Of a stretch of 50,311 nucleotides of DNA, positions 1 to 8,389 are shown piece by piece. Each line of letters begins with the position of its first letter. The first letter of the stretch is position 1. The stretch is from Butyrivibrio sp. MC2021 (lineage in GTDB: Bacteria; Bacillota; Clostridia; Lachnospirales; Lachnospiraceae). The DNA lies in contig NZ_JHXX01000018.1 of NCBI RefSeq assembly GCF_000621605.1, positions 1-50,311 of the forward strand, read 5' to 3'. The notes under the pieces were generated by a model. It saw only the letters and a program-made list of their open reading frames with translations, had not been told where the DNA came from and made no database searches. The position numbers were made by a program, and so were the translations under genes.

Positions 1-297
1 AATCTGAATCTTCGCGGAGGTTTTAAGGCAGATATCATGAAATACATTTCCGATAAACATCCGGATCTGGTGCCGCTGTATGACGAAATCTATAATAAAA
101 AGAACCGCAGCTATTTTGAAGCGCTGGAAAAGAAAGCAGAAGAGCTGGCTAAAAAGTATGATTGCAGGTTTGTTGATAATGAAACTCCGTATGAGAGAGT
201 AGAGAAAGGACATCCAACAATCGTAGATTACTTTTACCACGAAGAAGTAAGAGGAACTGCCAATAGTGGAAAGAGAAATGTAATACATAATCCTTGA
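1..297 (+). CDS. C-terminal end of an SPL-like radical SAM protein (partial)
   Basis: The reading frame is open from the first base, so the gene starts before the window. The visible part is about 98 residues, beginning NLNLRGGFKADIM and ending in a charged helical tail. This resembles the C-terminus of spore-photolyase-like radical SAM proteins, but the Cys cluster that would prove it lies outside. The first internal ATG is unlikely to be the start because the upstream codons read as good protein. The family call is tentative; the coding status is secure. Confidence 0.55.
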   Translation, partial: NLNLRGGFKADIMKYISDKHPDLVPLYDEIYNKKNRSYFEALEKKAEELAKKYDCRFVDNETPYERVEKGHPTIVDYFYHEEVRGTANSGKRNVIHNP

Positions 298-393
298 TGG
301 AAGAATAAACCGGAATTTAAAGATTCGATAGCATTACAATAAATACCATTTTGCATTTGGTAAATTATTGGATTGAAGGTAAGGACAAGTAAT

Positions 394-510
394 ATGGCTT
401 TTCGTAGGACCCTTAGTGATCTTATTCGGCTGTATGCTGATGAGATTGCTGATATGGATGTAGATATTTGCCAGTATGATAAAAGATATGATGTGTGGGG
501 ATGCTTTTAG
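394..510 (+). CDS. possible 38-residue small protein or gene remnant
   Basis: A short frame starting MAFRRTLSDLIRLYADEIAD with a weak upstream AAGG sequence. The composition is amphipathic and protein-like but I do not recognise it. It lies in a 300-base gap between the radical SAM tail and a terminator and could equally be the remains of a longer gene. Nothing else is visible in that gap. Confidence 0.25.
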   Translation: MAFRRTLSDLIRLYADEIADMDVDICQYDKRYDVWGCF

Positions 511-537
511 CATTGCTTGTTAAAACTGAAATTAAAC

Positions 538-575
538 GGCCCGTTTTCTTAATAGAAAGCGGACCTTTTTATTTT
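538..575 (+). terminator. rho-independent terminator
   Basis: An 11-position stem (GGCCCGTTTTC against GAAAGCGGACC, one mismatch and one G-U) with a 6-nt loop is followed by TTTTTATTTT. It ends plus-strand transcription and sits just beyond the stop of the minus-strand antiporter. The weaker A/T flank on the other side may let it work in both directions. Confidence 0.75.
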
Positions 576-605
576 AGTACATTATCAGTTCTACAGTCGA
601 TTAAC

Positions 606-1793
606 TTAAGCAGGAGAATTAGCTTTGTCATCTGAGGCATATATAGCCTTCAATATTATAGGTGTCAGAATTGAGCTTAATATTATCAACAGGATTACTG
701 CGGTAAAGTATCTGCTGTCAACGATACCAGCTTTTAAACCTCTTTGAGCTACGATAAGTGCAACTTCGCCTCTGGTCATCATACCAACACCAATCTTTAA
801 CGAGTCAGAGGTGTTGTACTTAAGGAGCTTTGCAACGATGCCACAGCCTACAACCTTTCCGAGGAGTCCAACTACAACAAATGCTGCCGAGAATGCAAGG
901 ATTGTCATGTCAACAGACCTTAGGTTTGTCTGAAGTCCTACACTTGCAAAGAATACGGGGCCGAATAACATATATGAATTTATGTCCATCTTTCTGTCTA
1001 TATACTCGGAGTTGTCCAGGGAGCTGAGAATAATACCTGCGACATAGGCTCCGGTGATATCAGCTACTCCAAAGTACTTATCTGCAACATAAGACATCGC
1101 AAAGGCAAGTGCCAGTCCCATGATCGGGATTCTTCTGGTATGAGGCCATTTTGCTTCTGCTTTTGACATTATCTTAAATATGATCATTCCCACAACAACC
1201 GAAAGGGCAAAGAAGGCTACGGTCTTTAAGCAAACAGCTGCAAGATTAGCATTTGGATCTTTCAGACCAAGAACAGCTGTAAGAACCACGATTCCTATTA
1301 CATCATCGATGATTGCGGCGCTCATGATCGTTGTTCCCACTTCTGTAGAAATCTTTCCAAGTTCCTTTAGAACCTGAACTGTTATGCTCACGGAAGTAGC
1401 TGTAAGAATAGTTCCTATAAAGAGTGCTTTTATGAACTCGGTTGATCCGGGAGTTGCAACGCCATAGAAAGCCATGTACAGGAGCGTTCCAAGAACCAGC
1501 GGAACTCCAACACCGGTGCATGCAAGGATTGTTGCCTTCAGGCCGGATTTTTTGAGTTTGTCGATATCTGTTTCCAGGCCGGCGCTGAACATCAGAAGGA
1601 TCACACCGATTTCGGCCATGCCAGACAGGAAATCACTGGGATTAACAAGATTAAGCAGTGTTGGACCTATGAGAAGACCTGCGATGATCTCACCGGCAAC
1701 CTGTGGCGCATGAAGTCTTCTGGCTATCAGTCCGAATAACTTTGCCATGACGATAATTATAAAAAGATCTCTAAGAATCTGAATTGTATCCAT
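606..1793 (-). CDS. cation/proton antiporter, CPA2 (Kef/NapA-like) family
   Basis: This 395-residue polytopic membrane protein has about 12 hydrophobic segments and no C-terminal RCK/TrkA nucleotide-binding domain, so it is a transporter core alone. Family hallmarks are visible: APQVAGEIIAGLLIGP near residue 30, FSAGLETDID near 70, and an Asp pair at 163-164 (AAIIDDVIG) in the position of the ion-binding DD motif of electrogenic Na+/H+ exchangers. It probably exports Na+ or K+ in exchange for protons. A GGAGGG ribosome site precedes the ATG. A second copy about 88% identical in protein but only about three quarters identical in DNA (first 140 bases compared by eye) lies at 14050-15240 in opposite orientation. 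Confidence 0.9.
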   Translation of the reverse strand: MDTIQILRDLFIIIVMAKLFGLIARRLHAPQVAGEIIAGLLIGPTLLNLVNPSDFLSGMAEIGVILLMFSAGLETDIDKLKKSGLKATILACTGVGVPLVLGTLLYMAFYGVATPGSTEFIKALFIGTILTATSVSITVQVLKELGKISTEVGTTIMSAAIIDDVIGIVVLTAVLGLKDPNANLAAVCLKTVAFFALSVVVGMIIFKIMSKAEAKWPHTRRIPIMGLALAFAMSYVADKYFGVADITGAYVAGIILSSLDNSEYIDRKMDINSYMLFGPVFFASVGLQTNLRSVDMTILAFSAAFVVVGLLGKVVGCGIVAKLLKYNTSDSLKIGVGMMTRGEVALIVAQRGLKAGIVDSRYFTAVILLIILSSILTPIILKAIYASDDKANSPA

Positions 1794-1827
1794 ATTTATC
1801 CCTCCATCTTATTGATGCTAGGAAATG

Positions 1828-1856
1828 AGTATGATACTTTTTCTTCTCAAAATCAA
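1828..1856 (-). promoter_or_regulatory. promoter of the first antiporter gene
   Basis: Read on the minus strand: TTGATT (1851-1856), a 17-nt spacer, then CATACT (1828-1833). The ten bases CATACTCATT and a nearby TAGCAT recur in front of the paralogous antiporter, which also has a 17-nt spacer. This supports a real and shared promoter. Confidence 0.6.
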
Positions 1857-1866
1857 GTTAAAAAAC

Positions 1867-1902
1867 TATAATCAGCGTAGCGATAACCCCCCAGGGGGCT
1901 TG
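1867..1902 (+). promoter_or_regulatory. -10 box and GC-rich palindromic operator of the transporter operon
   Basis: A consensus TATAAT at 1867-1872 (weak TTCTCA -35 at 1844) is followed 12 nt later by AACCCCCCAGGGGGCTTG (1885-1902). The exact reverse complement of this 18-mer precedes the aspartoacylase-like gene at 9374-9391, also just downstream of a -10. The C-run/G-run dyad resembles operators of the CsoR/RcnR family of metal-sensing repressors. That link is inference; the identity of the two copies is directly visible. Confidence 0.65.
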
Positions 1903-1973
1903 TGGAGTGGATTTCACAATGCTATCCTTTCCATTGTGTGAGGTAATTTAAGCACAGTGGAGGATACTATATT

Positions 1974-3584
1974 ATGAAGAAAAAATTTCTAGCAGCACTT
2001 CTTGCTGCAACCATGACATTATCAATGGCAGCCTGTGGTTCCGGTGCAGGAACTCAGACAACAGAAACTCAGACAACAGAATCTGAGGCATCTGCTGATA
2101 CACAGGCGACAACATCTGATGATCAGACAGCTGACGCAAGTCAGGCTACAGCTACAGGTGAAAAGATTCTTCACACTGCAGCATCTTTTGCTTATCCAAG
2201 TCTTGATGTGCACAAGGAATATTATGGATGGTACACATCCATTTATGGAGTTTCAGAGGCACTGTTTAAGCTCGATGAAACCATGAGCGCAGCTCCATGT
2301 CTTGCCAAAGACGCAGTTTCTGATGGCACCACATGGACTATTACACTTAATGATGGAGTCCAGTTCTCAAATGGGAACCCTCTGTCAGCTGATATGGTCG
2401 TCAGAAACCTTCAGCGTCTTGCTGCAGAGAACAGCAGATTTGCTTATTTGGGCGATTTTGAAATGACTGCTACAGATGACAAGACAATCGTTATCGATAC
2501 AAAGGAAGTTTATCCAACTCTTAAGAACGATCTGGCAAGCCCTGAGTGCGGAATGATAGATCTTGATGCAACAACAGATTTTGACAATGCGCCTGTATGC
2601 ACAGGCCCGTTTGTTGTAAAAGAGTTTATACCTGAGGGTGATGTTACGGTTGTAAAGAATGAGAACTACTGGGGCGGTGATGTCAAGCTTGACGGCGCTG
2701 TATTCTACTACATGCAGGAGGATGATCCCAAGCTCCTTGCTATGCAGAGCGGCGAGATCGACTGCTACAACAGCGTTTCATCTGCAGCTCTTGAGGTCTA
2801 TAACCAGAGCCCTGACCTGTACGATGTAGTTTCAATTCCCGGTGCACGTCTTCAGTACTACATTCTCAATGAGAATACACTTGATGATTCTGTGAGAGAA
2901 GCGATCAATCTCACTGTTGATAAGGACAAGATCGCAGAGTACCTTTCTGGTACAGTATCTGCAGCAGTTGGACCATTCTCAACATCAGCTGCTTATGGCA
3001 AGGTAAATGTTCCTGCAGTAGATACTGCCAAGGCAAAAGAGCTTTTGGAGGCCGATGGTTATACACTTGGAGCTGACGGCATCTACGAGAAGGATGGTAA
3101 TAAGCTCAGCATCAGCATTGCATACTATGCAGCAAGATCTCTTGATACTCTTGCAATTCTGATCCAGGAACAGCTTAAGGCTGTTGGTATTGATTCAACA
3201 CTTAGAGTTGAGGAAGATCCGGATGCTACTTACATTGCAAACGCTGACTTTGATCTTGCTCTTTACTGCATGATCGCTGATAAGTCAGGTGATCCTCTTT
3301 ACTTCATCGACTCAACTCTTGCAGACGGAGCTTACTACAATGTAGGTGGATTTGAGAGTGCTGAATGCCAGAGCATGATTGAGCAGCTCAGAATTGAGAC
3401 AGATACTGCAAAGAGAGCAGAGCTTGCCAACAAGATCGTTCAGATTGCTATAGATGACAATGCATTTGGATATGTTGGACTTTTCAATAACACTACAGTT
3501 CTTCGTAAGGGCGTAAGCGGATTTGCTGAGTATGTTCCTTTCGATTTCTATGGAGTAGACGCAGAGACTGACATTAATGGCTAA
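1974..3584 (+). CDS. ABC transporter solute-binding lipoprotein (nickel/peptide family 5)
   Basis: This 536-residue family-5 binding protein (DppA/NikA type) captures the substrate outside the membrane. A lipoprotein signal is clear: MKKK, a hydrophobic stretch and LSMAAC with the lipid-carrying Cys at 21, followed by a Ser/Thr/Gln-rich linker to about residue 60. The core shows the family pattern: YGVSEALFKLDE, DGVQFSNGNPLSADMVVRNLQR, and VRVEEDPDA-type C-terminal elements. It heads a tight operon and overlaps the first permease by 8 nt. A hairpin (CACAATG/CATTGTG) lies in the leader. The substrate cannot be read directly; the DUF4198-like partner downstream favours nickel, cobalt or a metal chelate over plain peptides. 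Confidence 0.88.
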   Translation: MKKKFLAALLAATMTLSMAACGSGAGTQTTETQTTESEASADTQATTSDDQTADASQATATGEKILHTAASFAYPSLDVHKEYYGWYTSIYGVSEALFKLDETMSAAPCLAKDAVSDGTTWTITLNDGVQFSNGNPLSADMVVRNLQRLAAENSRFAYLGDFEMTATDDKTIVIDTKEVYPTLKNDLASPECGMIDLDATTDFDNAPVCTGPFVVKEFIPEGDVTVVKNENYWGGDVKLDGAVFYYMQEDDPKLLAMQSGEIDCYNSVSSAALEVYNQSPDLYDVVSIPGARLQYYILNENTLDDSVREAINLTVDKDKIAEYLSGTVSAAVGPFSTSAAYGKVNVPAVDTAKAKELLEADGYTLGADGIYEKDGNKLSISIAYYAARSLDTLAILIQEQLKAVGIDSTLRVEEDPDATYIANADFDLALYCMIADKSGDPLYFIDSTLADGAYYNVGGFESAECQSMIEQLRIETDTAKRAELANKIVQIAIDDNAFGYVGLFNNTTVLRKGVSGFAEYVPFDFYGVDAETDING

Positions 3585-4500
3585 ACAAATACTTAAAAGG
3601 ATCCTGGGACTTGCCCTGATACTTTTAGTGCTGAGCTTTCTTGTGTTTGGCATAATGTATCTGGCTCCCGGTGACCCTGCGGAAAAGAGACTCACCTCCC
3701 AGGGTGTGGTGGTCACAAAAGAAATACTGCAAGCGGAGCGGGAGAGGCTTGGCCTCCTCCGCCCCTTTATCGTTAGATATGCAGACTGGCTAAGAAACGT
3801 TCTTAGGGGAGATTTTGGCGTTTCCTTTAAGGATGATCTTCCGGTCGCGCCAAAACTGATAAAAGGGCTTAAGAACACATGTGGACTGGCTTTAACCAGT
3901 CTGCTTTTGGCGCTTATAATCTCTTTTCCACTGGGGATATGGTCAGCGGTTAAAAAAGGAAAATTGGTAGACCATATTGTTAGGCTCTTTTCATTTATAG
4001 GTAATTCTCTTCCGAATTTCCTGATATCAGTACTTTTGATGTATCTGTTTTGCATACATATCAAGGTCTTTCCCGTAATTGCAGATGGAAGCATCAAAGG
4101 ACTTATGCTCCCTGCACTTTCTCTGGCGATACCCATGGCAGGAAGGTTTACAAGACAGGTTAGGAGTGAACTCCTGGATCAGCTTGGAGAAGAGTATGTT
4201 GTGGGAATGAAGTCCAGAAAGGTAAAGGGCAGATTTATTCTTATCAACAATGTCCTTAGAAACAGCCTTGGACACATACTTACAATAATCGGCCTTCAGA
4301 TCGGAACCCTGATGGGAGGCAGTGTTGTTATTGAGAATATATTCAGATGGCCGGGTATCGGCAAACTTGTGATGGATTCCATAACAGCCAGGGACTACCC
4401 TGTGATCATGGGCTTTGTGCTTATTATGGGAACAATCTATGTTGTTATAAATCTGATAGTTGATATTACCTACAGGCTTTTGGATCCGAGGTCTTTTTAA
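3577..4500 (+). CDS. ABC transporter permease, DppB/NikB type
   Basis: A 307-residue inner-membrane permease with an N-terminal membrane anchor, the MYLAPGDPAEK motif after it, and a five- to six-helix BPD_transp_1 domain. The cytoplasmic coupling loop around EEYVVGMKSRKVK is followed by the typical GGSVVIENIFRWPGIGKL segment. The start codon lies inside the end of the binding-protein gene, so translation is coupled. It pairs with the next gene to form the transmembrane channel. Confidence 0.9.
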   Translation: MAKQILKRILGLALILLVLSFLVFGIMYLAPGDPAEKRLTSQGVVVTKEILQAERERLGLLRPFIVRYADWLRNVLRGDFGVSFKDDLPVAPKLIKGLKNTCGLALTSLLLALIISFPLGIWSAVKKGKLVDHIVRLFSFIGNSLPNFLISVLLMYLFCIHIKVFPVIADGSIKGLMLPALSLAIPMAGRFTRQVRSELLDQLGEEYVVGMKSRKVKGRFILINNVLRNSLGHILTIIGLQIGTLMGGSVVIENIFRWPGIGKLVMDSITARDYPVIMGFVLIMGTIYVVINLIVDITYRLLDPRSF

Positions 4501-5318
4501 TGAACCATAAACGGAAAAAGATTAACAGAATAAAAGTAATAATATCTGCAGGTGTTGCACTTCTTTTGGTGCTTATAGCTCTTTTTGCAAGTGTTATCGC
4601 ACCTAATGACCCATATGCTACAAGCTCATCAGCAATAAGGTCAGCTCCGTCCGGGGAATTTCTGTTTGGAACAGACAACCTGGGAAGATGCGTGTTTTCA
4701 AGGGTTTTATACGGAGCAAGGACAACTATAGCAGCTACATTTATACTGGTTGCGATTTCTTTTATCCTGGGAAGCATTATTGGAATCCTTAGCGGATATT
4801 ATGGCGGAATATTGGATGAAATTATGATGAGGATTGCCGATATTATGCTGGCATTTCCTCAGATGGTAGTAGCCATCGCGGTTGCGGGCATTCTTGGAGG
4901 AGGACTTTCAAGTGCCATGATTGCGCTGGGAATAACTATGTGGACCGGGTTTGCCAGACTTGCACGGAGTCATACTTTTGCCATAAAGAATTGCCCCTAC
5001 GTGCAAGCTGCAAAACTGGCGGGAAAGAGTGGGCCGGCTATAATGATGGCCCACATACTTCCCAATATAATAGCACCACTTCTTACAAATGCCCTTACAC
5101 AGATAGGAACCACCATGATAGGTATCTCGGGCCTGTCTTTTTTGGGGCTTGGAGTTGTGCCACCTACTGCTGAGTGGGGGTCAATGATCAATGAGTCCAG
5201 GGCATATATACAGATAGCACCTTGGGCTGTGCTGTATCCGGCAATTGCTACCATAGTCACCATCATAGTATTTAACTATCTTGGGGACTGCGTCATGGAA
5301 TATAGAGATGAGGATTAA
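4500..5318 (+). CDS. ABC transporter permease, DppC/NikC type
   Basis: A 272-residue second permease whose ATG shares the A of the upstream TAA (TAATG overlap). The N-terminus has the OppC-like anchor and FLFGTDNLGRCVFSRVLYGAR, characteristic of this subfamily. The coupling loop (CPYVQAAKLAGKSG) and the GLSFLGLGVVPPTAEWG segment follow. It is the heterodimer partner of the previous permease. Confidence 0.9.
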   Translation: MNHKRKKINRIKVIISAGVALLLVLIALFASVIAPNDPYATSSSAIRSAPSGEFLFGTDNLGRCVFSRVLYGARTTIAATFILVAISFILGSIIGILSGYYGGILDEIMMRIADIMLAFPQMVVAIAVAGILGGGLSSAMIALGITMWTGFARLARSHTFAIKNCPYVQAAKLAGKSGPAIMMAHILPNIIAPLLTNALTQIGTTMIGISGLSFLGLGVVPPTAEWGSMINESRAYIQIAPWAVLYPAIATIVTIIVFNYLGDCVMEYRDED

Positions 5319-5320
5319 GC

Positions 5321-6043
5321 ATGGATACAATACTTAGGATAAACAATCTCTCTGCCGGCTACGGTGATGAGAGTGTTATAAATGATATCTCTTTTGAAGT
5401 GGAAGCAGGTAAAAGAGTCTGTATCGTCGGCGAGAGCGGAAGCGGTAAATCTACGCTTCTTAAGGCTATTCATGGCTTTGGAGGCGTGACTAAAACATGC
5501 GGAAGTATAGAGACTCCAAAAGACATTTTACTTGGCATTGTGCCTCAGAATCCCGGCGGATCTTTTAATCCCATAAGGACTTACAAGGTACAGATCATGG
5601 AGGCGCTAAAAAGCAATAACATCGACTTTAAAATAGAGGAAGTGGAGAAGACGCTCCGGATCCTGGGACTTAATGATGCTAAAAGAGCGCTTACGTCAAG
5701 GCCCTATGAATTGTCAGGTGGTATGAACCAGCGTATGGCCATTGCCACAACAATGCTCTTGGAGCCGGGGATTTTATTATGCGATGAAGTTACAAGCGCC
5801 CTGGATGTTAAAACTGCAGGGATGGTTGTGGAGCAGCTTCTTGAGATCAACAAACTAAAGGGCACTACTATTTTGATGGTTACCCACCATTTGGGTATTG
5901 CATCTAAAATGGCTGATTACATTGGAATCATGAAAAGTGGCAGGATGCTTGAGTATGGCCCTGCAAAAGAGATCCTGGAGAATCCACAAAACGAGTACAC
6001 AAAAAATCTCTTGAAGGCCGTACCAAGACTGAAGGTGAGCTGA
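5321..6043 (+). CDS. ABC transporter ATPase 1, DppD/NikD type
   Basis: A 240-residue cytoplasmic ATPase that powers import. Walker A (GESGSGKST) is at 37-45, the Q-loop at VPQNPGGSFNP, the signature at LSGGMNQRM, Walker B at ILLCDEVTSALD and the switch His in MVTHHLG. The signature carries GGM instead of the usual GGQ. It is shorter than DppD proteins, which have a C-terminal iron-sulfur or peptide-family extension of 60-80 residues. This fits the compact NikD type. Confidence 0.88.
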   Translation: MDTILRINNLSAGYGDESVINDISFEVEAGKRVCIVGESGSGKSTLLKAIHGFGGVTKTCGSIETPKDILLGIVPQNPGGSFNPIRTYKVQIMEALKSNNIDFKIEEVEKTLRILGLNDAKRALTSRPYELSGGMNQRMAIATTMLLEPGILLCDEVTSALDVKTAGMVVEQLLEINKLKGTTILMVTHHLGIASKMADYIGIMKSGRMLEYGPAKEILENPQNEYTKNLLKAVPRLKVS

Positions 6044-6044
6044 T

Positions 6045-6785
6045 ATGCCGGATTCAGATATAATTTTAGAAGGAAAAAATCTAAATAAAAGTTACGTTGA
6101 TAAAGGCAAAAAATTACAGGCTTTAAAGGATGTGAGTTTCTTCCTGAAAAATGGAGAGATCCTTGGAATCGTCGGCGAGAGCGGAAGTGGAAAGAGCACC
6201 CTTCTTCGTCATGTCAGCTGCCTGGAAAAGCCTGATAGTGGAAATCTTTATTATAAGGGAACAGAGTATACAGGTAAGTCGCCGGCCTTTGCCGGAACTT
6301 TTCTGCAGATGATATTTCAGGATGCCCAGATGTCTTTTGACCCAAGAATGAAGATGAAAAAAGCCGTTGTGGAAGCTGCAAAGGGCTGTGGCCATGAAAA
6401 ACTGTCACGAATCCTTGAGGCTGTCGGGCTTGATGAGAGTCTTTTGGAGAAAAAGGCAGGAGGCATGTCCGGAGGACAGTGCCAGCGAATGTCAATTGCA
6501 AGGGCACTTTGTTCTGATGCCGGTATTCTTTTGTGTGACGAGGCAACAAGTGCGCTGGATGTTACAACTCAGGCCCAGGTAGTAGCTCTTTTGCAGCAGC
6601 TGCGTGAAAAAGAAGGGGTGTCTATCATATTTGTCTCCCACGACATTGCTCTGGTGAGCATGCTGTGCGACAGGATAATGGTAATGAAAAACGGAGAGTG
6701 CGTGGAAGAGGGAGAGACCGGCAGAGTCCTTGGAAATCCGCAACATGAGTACACAAAAGAACTGCTTGATAATCTTATTGAGTAA
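6045..6785 (+). CDS. ABC transporter ATPase 2, DppF/NikE type
   Basis: A 246-residue second ATPase starting one base after the previous stop. Walker A (GESGSGKST), Q-loop (MIFQDAQMSFDPRM), signature (MSGGQCQRMSIARAL), Walker B (ILLCDEATSALD) and switch His (FVSHD) are all intact. The PEP-type QDAQMSFDPR stretch is typical of NikE/DppF. The two ATPases share the C-terminal NPQ(N/H)EYTK element. Confidence 0.9.
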   Translation: MPDSDIILEGKNLNKSYVDKGKKLQALKDVSFFLKNGEILGIVGESGSGKSTLLRHVSCLEKPDSGNLYYKGTEYTGKSPAFAGTFLQMIFQDAQMSFDPRMKMKKAVVEAAKGCGHEKLSRILEAVGLDESLLEKKAGGMSGGQCQRMSIARALCSDAGILLCDEATSALDVTTQAQVVALLQQLREKEGVSIIFVSHDIALVSMLCDRIMVMKNGECVEEGETGRVLGNPQHEYTKELLDNLIE

Positions 6786-6823
6786 CAAACTTTTAGAAAG
6801 ATAATTGGGGTATACGTAGTAAT

Positions 6824-7585
6824 ATGACTAAACTTATGCAGATTCCTTTTGAGGAGGAAGCTGAAGATATCAAAGATAAAGTAGTGACCTACTGGTCCAA
6901 AAGAGCTGAGAGCTTTAGCGAGCACAAACACGAGGAGATACACAGCAGGAAAAAACAGCTGTGGCAGGCGGAGTTTTTAAGGCACTTTTCAGCTGATGAT
7001 AAGCTGTCTGTTCTGGATGTTGGATGCGGAGCAGGTTTTTTCGAAATGGTGTTGTCGGATTTTGATTTTGACGTGACCGGTGTGGATCTTACGCCTGAGA
7101 TGATAGAGAGGGGAAAAGAGCTGCTTTCGCGCCATGGAGCAAAGGCGGACCTTATGGTTATGGACGCAGAAAAACTGGATTTTCCCGATAGCTCTTTTGA
7201 CCTGGTGATAAATAGAAATCTTGTATGGACACTTCCGCATCCGGTGGAAGCCTACATGGAGTGGCACAGAGTGTTAAAGCCGGGAGGAATGCTGCTTGTG
7301 TATGATGCGGAGTATGCAAAGGGCTTTCATCACTATGATCAGATGCAGAACCTTGCCCACAAAAATGTAACCGACGCCATGGTAGAGGAGTGCCACGATA
7401 TTTACCACATGTTATCTATCAGCACTTTGGACAGACCGGAGTGGGATAAAGCTGCGCTAGAAAAAATCGGGTTTGAAAATATAGTTACTGATCTTGGGGC
7501 GGGAGACAGACTCTATGGCGAGAAAGACCAGTTTTATATGCCTGACAGGATGTTTCTGGTAAAGGCTCAGAAAGCAATAGTCTAA
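6824..7585 (+). CDS. class I SAM-dependent methyltransferase in the transporter operon
   Basis: A 253-residue Rossmann-fold methyltransferase. SAM motif I is VLDVGCGAGFFE (about 63-74), the acidic residue after strand 2 is in VTGVDLTPEM, and motif II/post II are MDAEKLDFPDSSFDLV and HRVLKPGGMLLVYD. The acceptor is unknown. It follows the second ATPase by 38 nt with no terminator and precedes the DUF4198-like gene by about 20 nt, so it is very likely co-transcribed. A methyltransferase inside a metal/peptide importer operon suggests it modifies the imported ligand or a chelator. That is inference; housekeeping methylation cannot be excluded. Confidence 0.85.
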   Translation: MTKLMQIPFEEEAEDIKDKVVTYWSKRAESFSEHKHEEIHSRKKQLWQAEFLRHFSADDKLSVLDVGCGAGFFEMVLSDFDFDVTGVDLTPEMIERGKELLSRHGAKADLMVMDAEKLDFPDSSFDLVINRNLVWTLPHPVEAYMEWHRVLKPGGMLLVYDAEYAKGFHHYDQMQNLAHKNVTDAMVEECHDIYHMLSISTLDRPEWDKAALEKIGFENIVTDLGAGDRLYGEKDQFYMPDRMFLVKAQKAIV

Positions 7586-7605
7586 TAATATGAATGGAGT
7601 TTGAG

Positions 7606-8346
7606 ATGAGAAGAGGAATTGATACTACAGATATGATGGTATATGGCCACGAAGCCTGGATAATCACTGACAAGAGTGTATATGAGCCGGGGGAAGAAGT
7701 CTGCGGAATAATGAGGTGGGGACATCACATGAGGCCGGACGGATTCTTTCGTCTTGATGAGATAAGAGCCTTCGCCACAGATGAAAAAGGAAACAGAATA
7801 GCAATAACACCGGTAAAGGGTCCGGGCGATGAGCAGGGAGACTATTATGAGCTTCGCTTTACGCCAGTTTCTGAGGGCATTTACACCCTTATGTGTATCT
7901 ATGACAACAATTATGTAAGAGATGAAAAAGACGTGTATTACGAGGGTGACAGAAGGACATATCCTGATATTCTTGATGCCAAGAACTATCCTCAGATATA
8001 TGTGACAAACATAACTGTTGGAGATAAGAAGGGAACTCCCGAATTTATCCATGAGTCCAGAGTAAGTTTCGTTCCCGATCCCTGGGAAGCAGACACCGAC
8101 GTACTTCATTTAAAGCTTATTCACGACAAATTCCCGCTTAAGGGATCCACGGTAGTTGTTGTGTTCTATGATGGAAAAGAGTATTTTGAGAGAATCCTGA
8201 ACACAGATGAGGAAGGCAGGATATTCTTCTCAGTGGAGAAAAAGGGTGTGTATATGGCCGTTACAAGAACTCCGCTGGCGGAAGGAATTCCCGGAATCTA
8301 TGACAGCAAAGAGATAGCTTCAACATTCACATACGTTAAAAGGTAA
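7606..8346 (+). CDS. DUF4198-like protein without signal peptide
   Basis: About 246 residues of beta-rich sequence. The N-terminal part (YGHEAWIITDKSVYEPGEEV) and the following segments resemble DUF4198 (NikK-like) proteins found with nickel and cobalt importers, where a conserved His near the mature N-terminus binds metal. Unlike those, no signal peptide or anchor is visible, so it is predicted cytoplasmic. I chose the second ATG because GGAG lies six bases upstream; an in-frame ATG 12 nt earlier is possible. It is the last gene of the operon before a strong bidirectional terminator. Confidence 0.6.
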   Translation: MRRGIDTTDMMVYGHEAWIITDKSVYEPGEEVCGIMRWGHHMRPDGFFRLDEIRAFATDEKGNRIAITPVKGPGDEQGDYYELRFTPVSEGIYTLMCIYDNNYVRDEKDVYYEGDRRTYPDILDAKNYPQIYVTNITVGDKKGTPEFIHESRVSFVPDPWEADTDVLHLKLIHDKFPLKGSTVVVVFYDGKEYFERILNTDEEGRIFFSVEKKGVYMAVTRTPLAEGIPGIYDSKEIASTFTYVKR

Positions 8347-8389
8347 TACAAAAACAGGATGCATTCAACATGCATCCTGTTTTTGTATT
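8345..8389. terminator. bidirectional terminator between convergent units
   Basis: A perfect 20-bp inverted repeat with a 5-nt loop (TCAAC), A-rich on one flank and T-rich on the other, so it can stop transcripts from both sides. The stop codon of the minus-strand gene lies in the loop, and one arm encodes its last seven residues. Confidence 0.9.

Noticed and set aside
3312..4136. Long minus-strand frame of 274 codons opposite the permease gene
   Set aside because: It mirrors the codon pattern of the overlapping binding-protein and permease genes, has no ribosome site and gives Ser/Ile-rich nonsense.
7582..8109. Minus-strand frame opposite the DUF4198-like gene
   Set aside because: Low-complexity, Cys/Ile-rich translation with no ribosome site; explained by the plus-strand gene.
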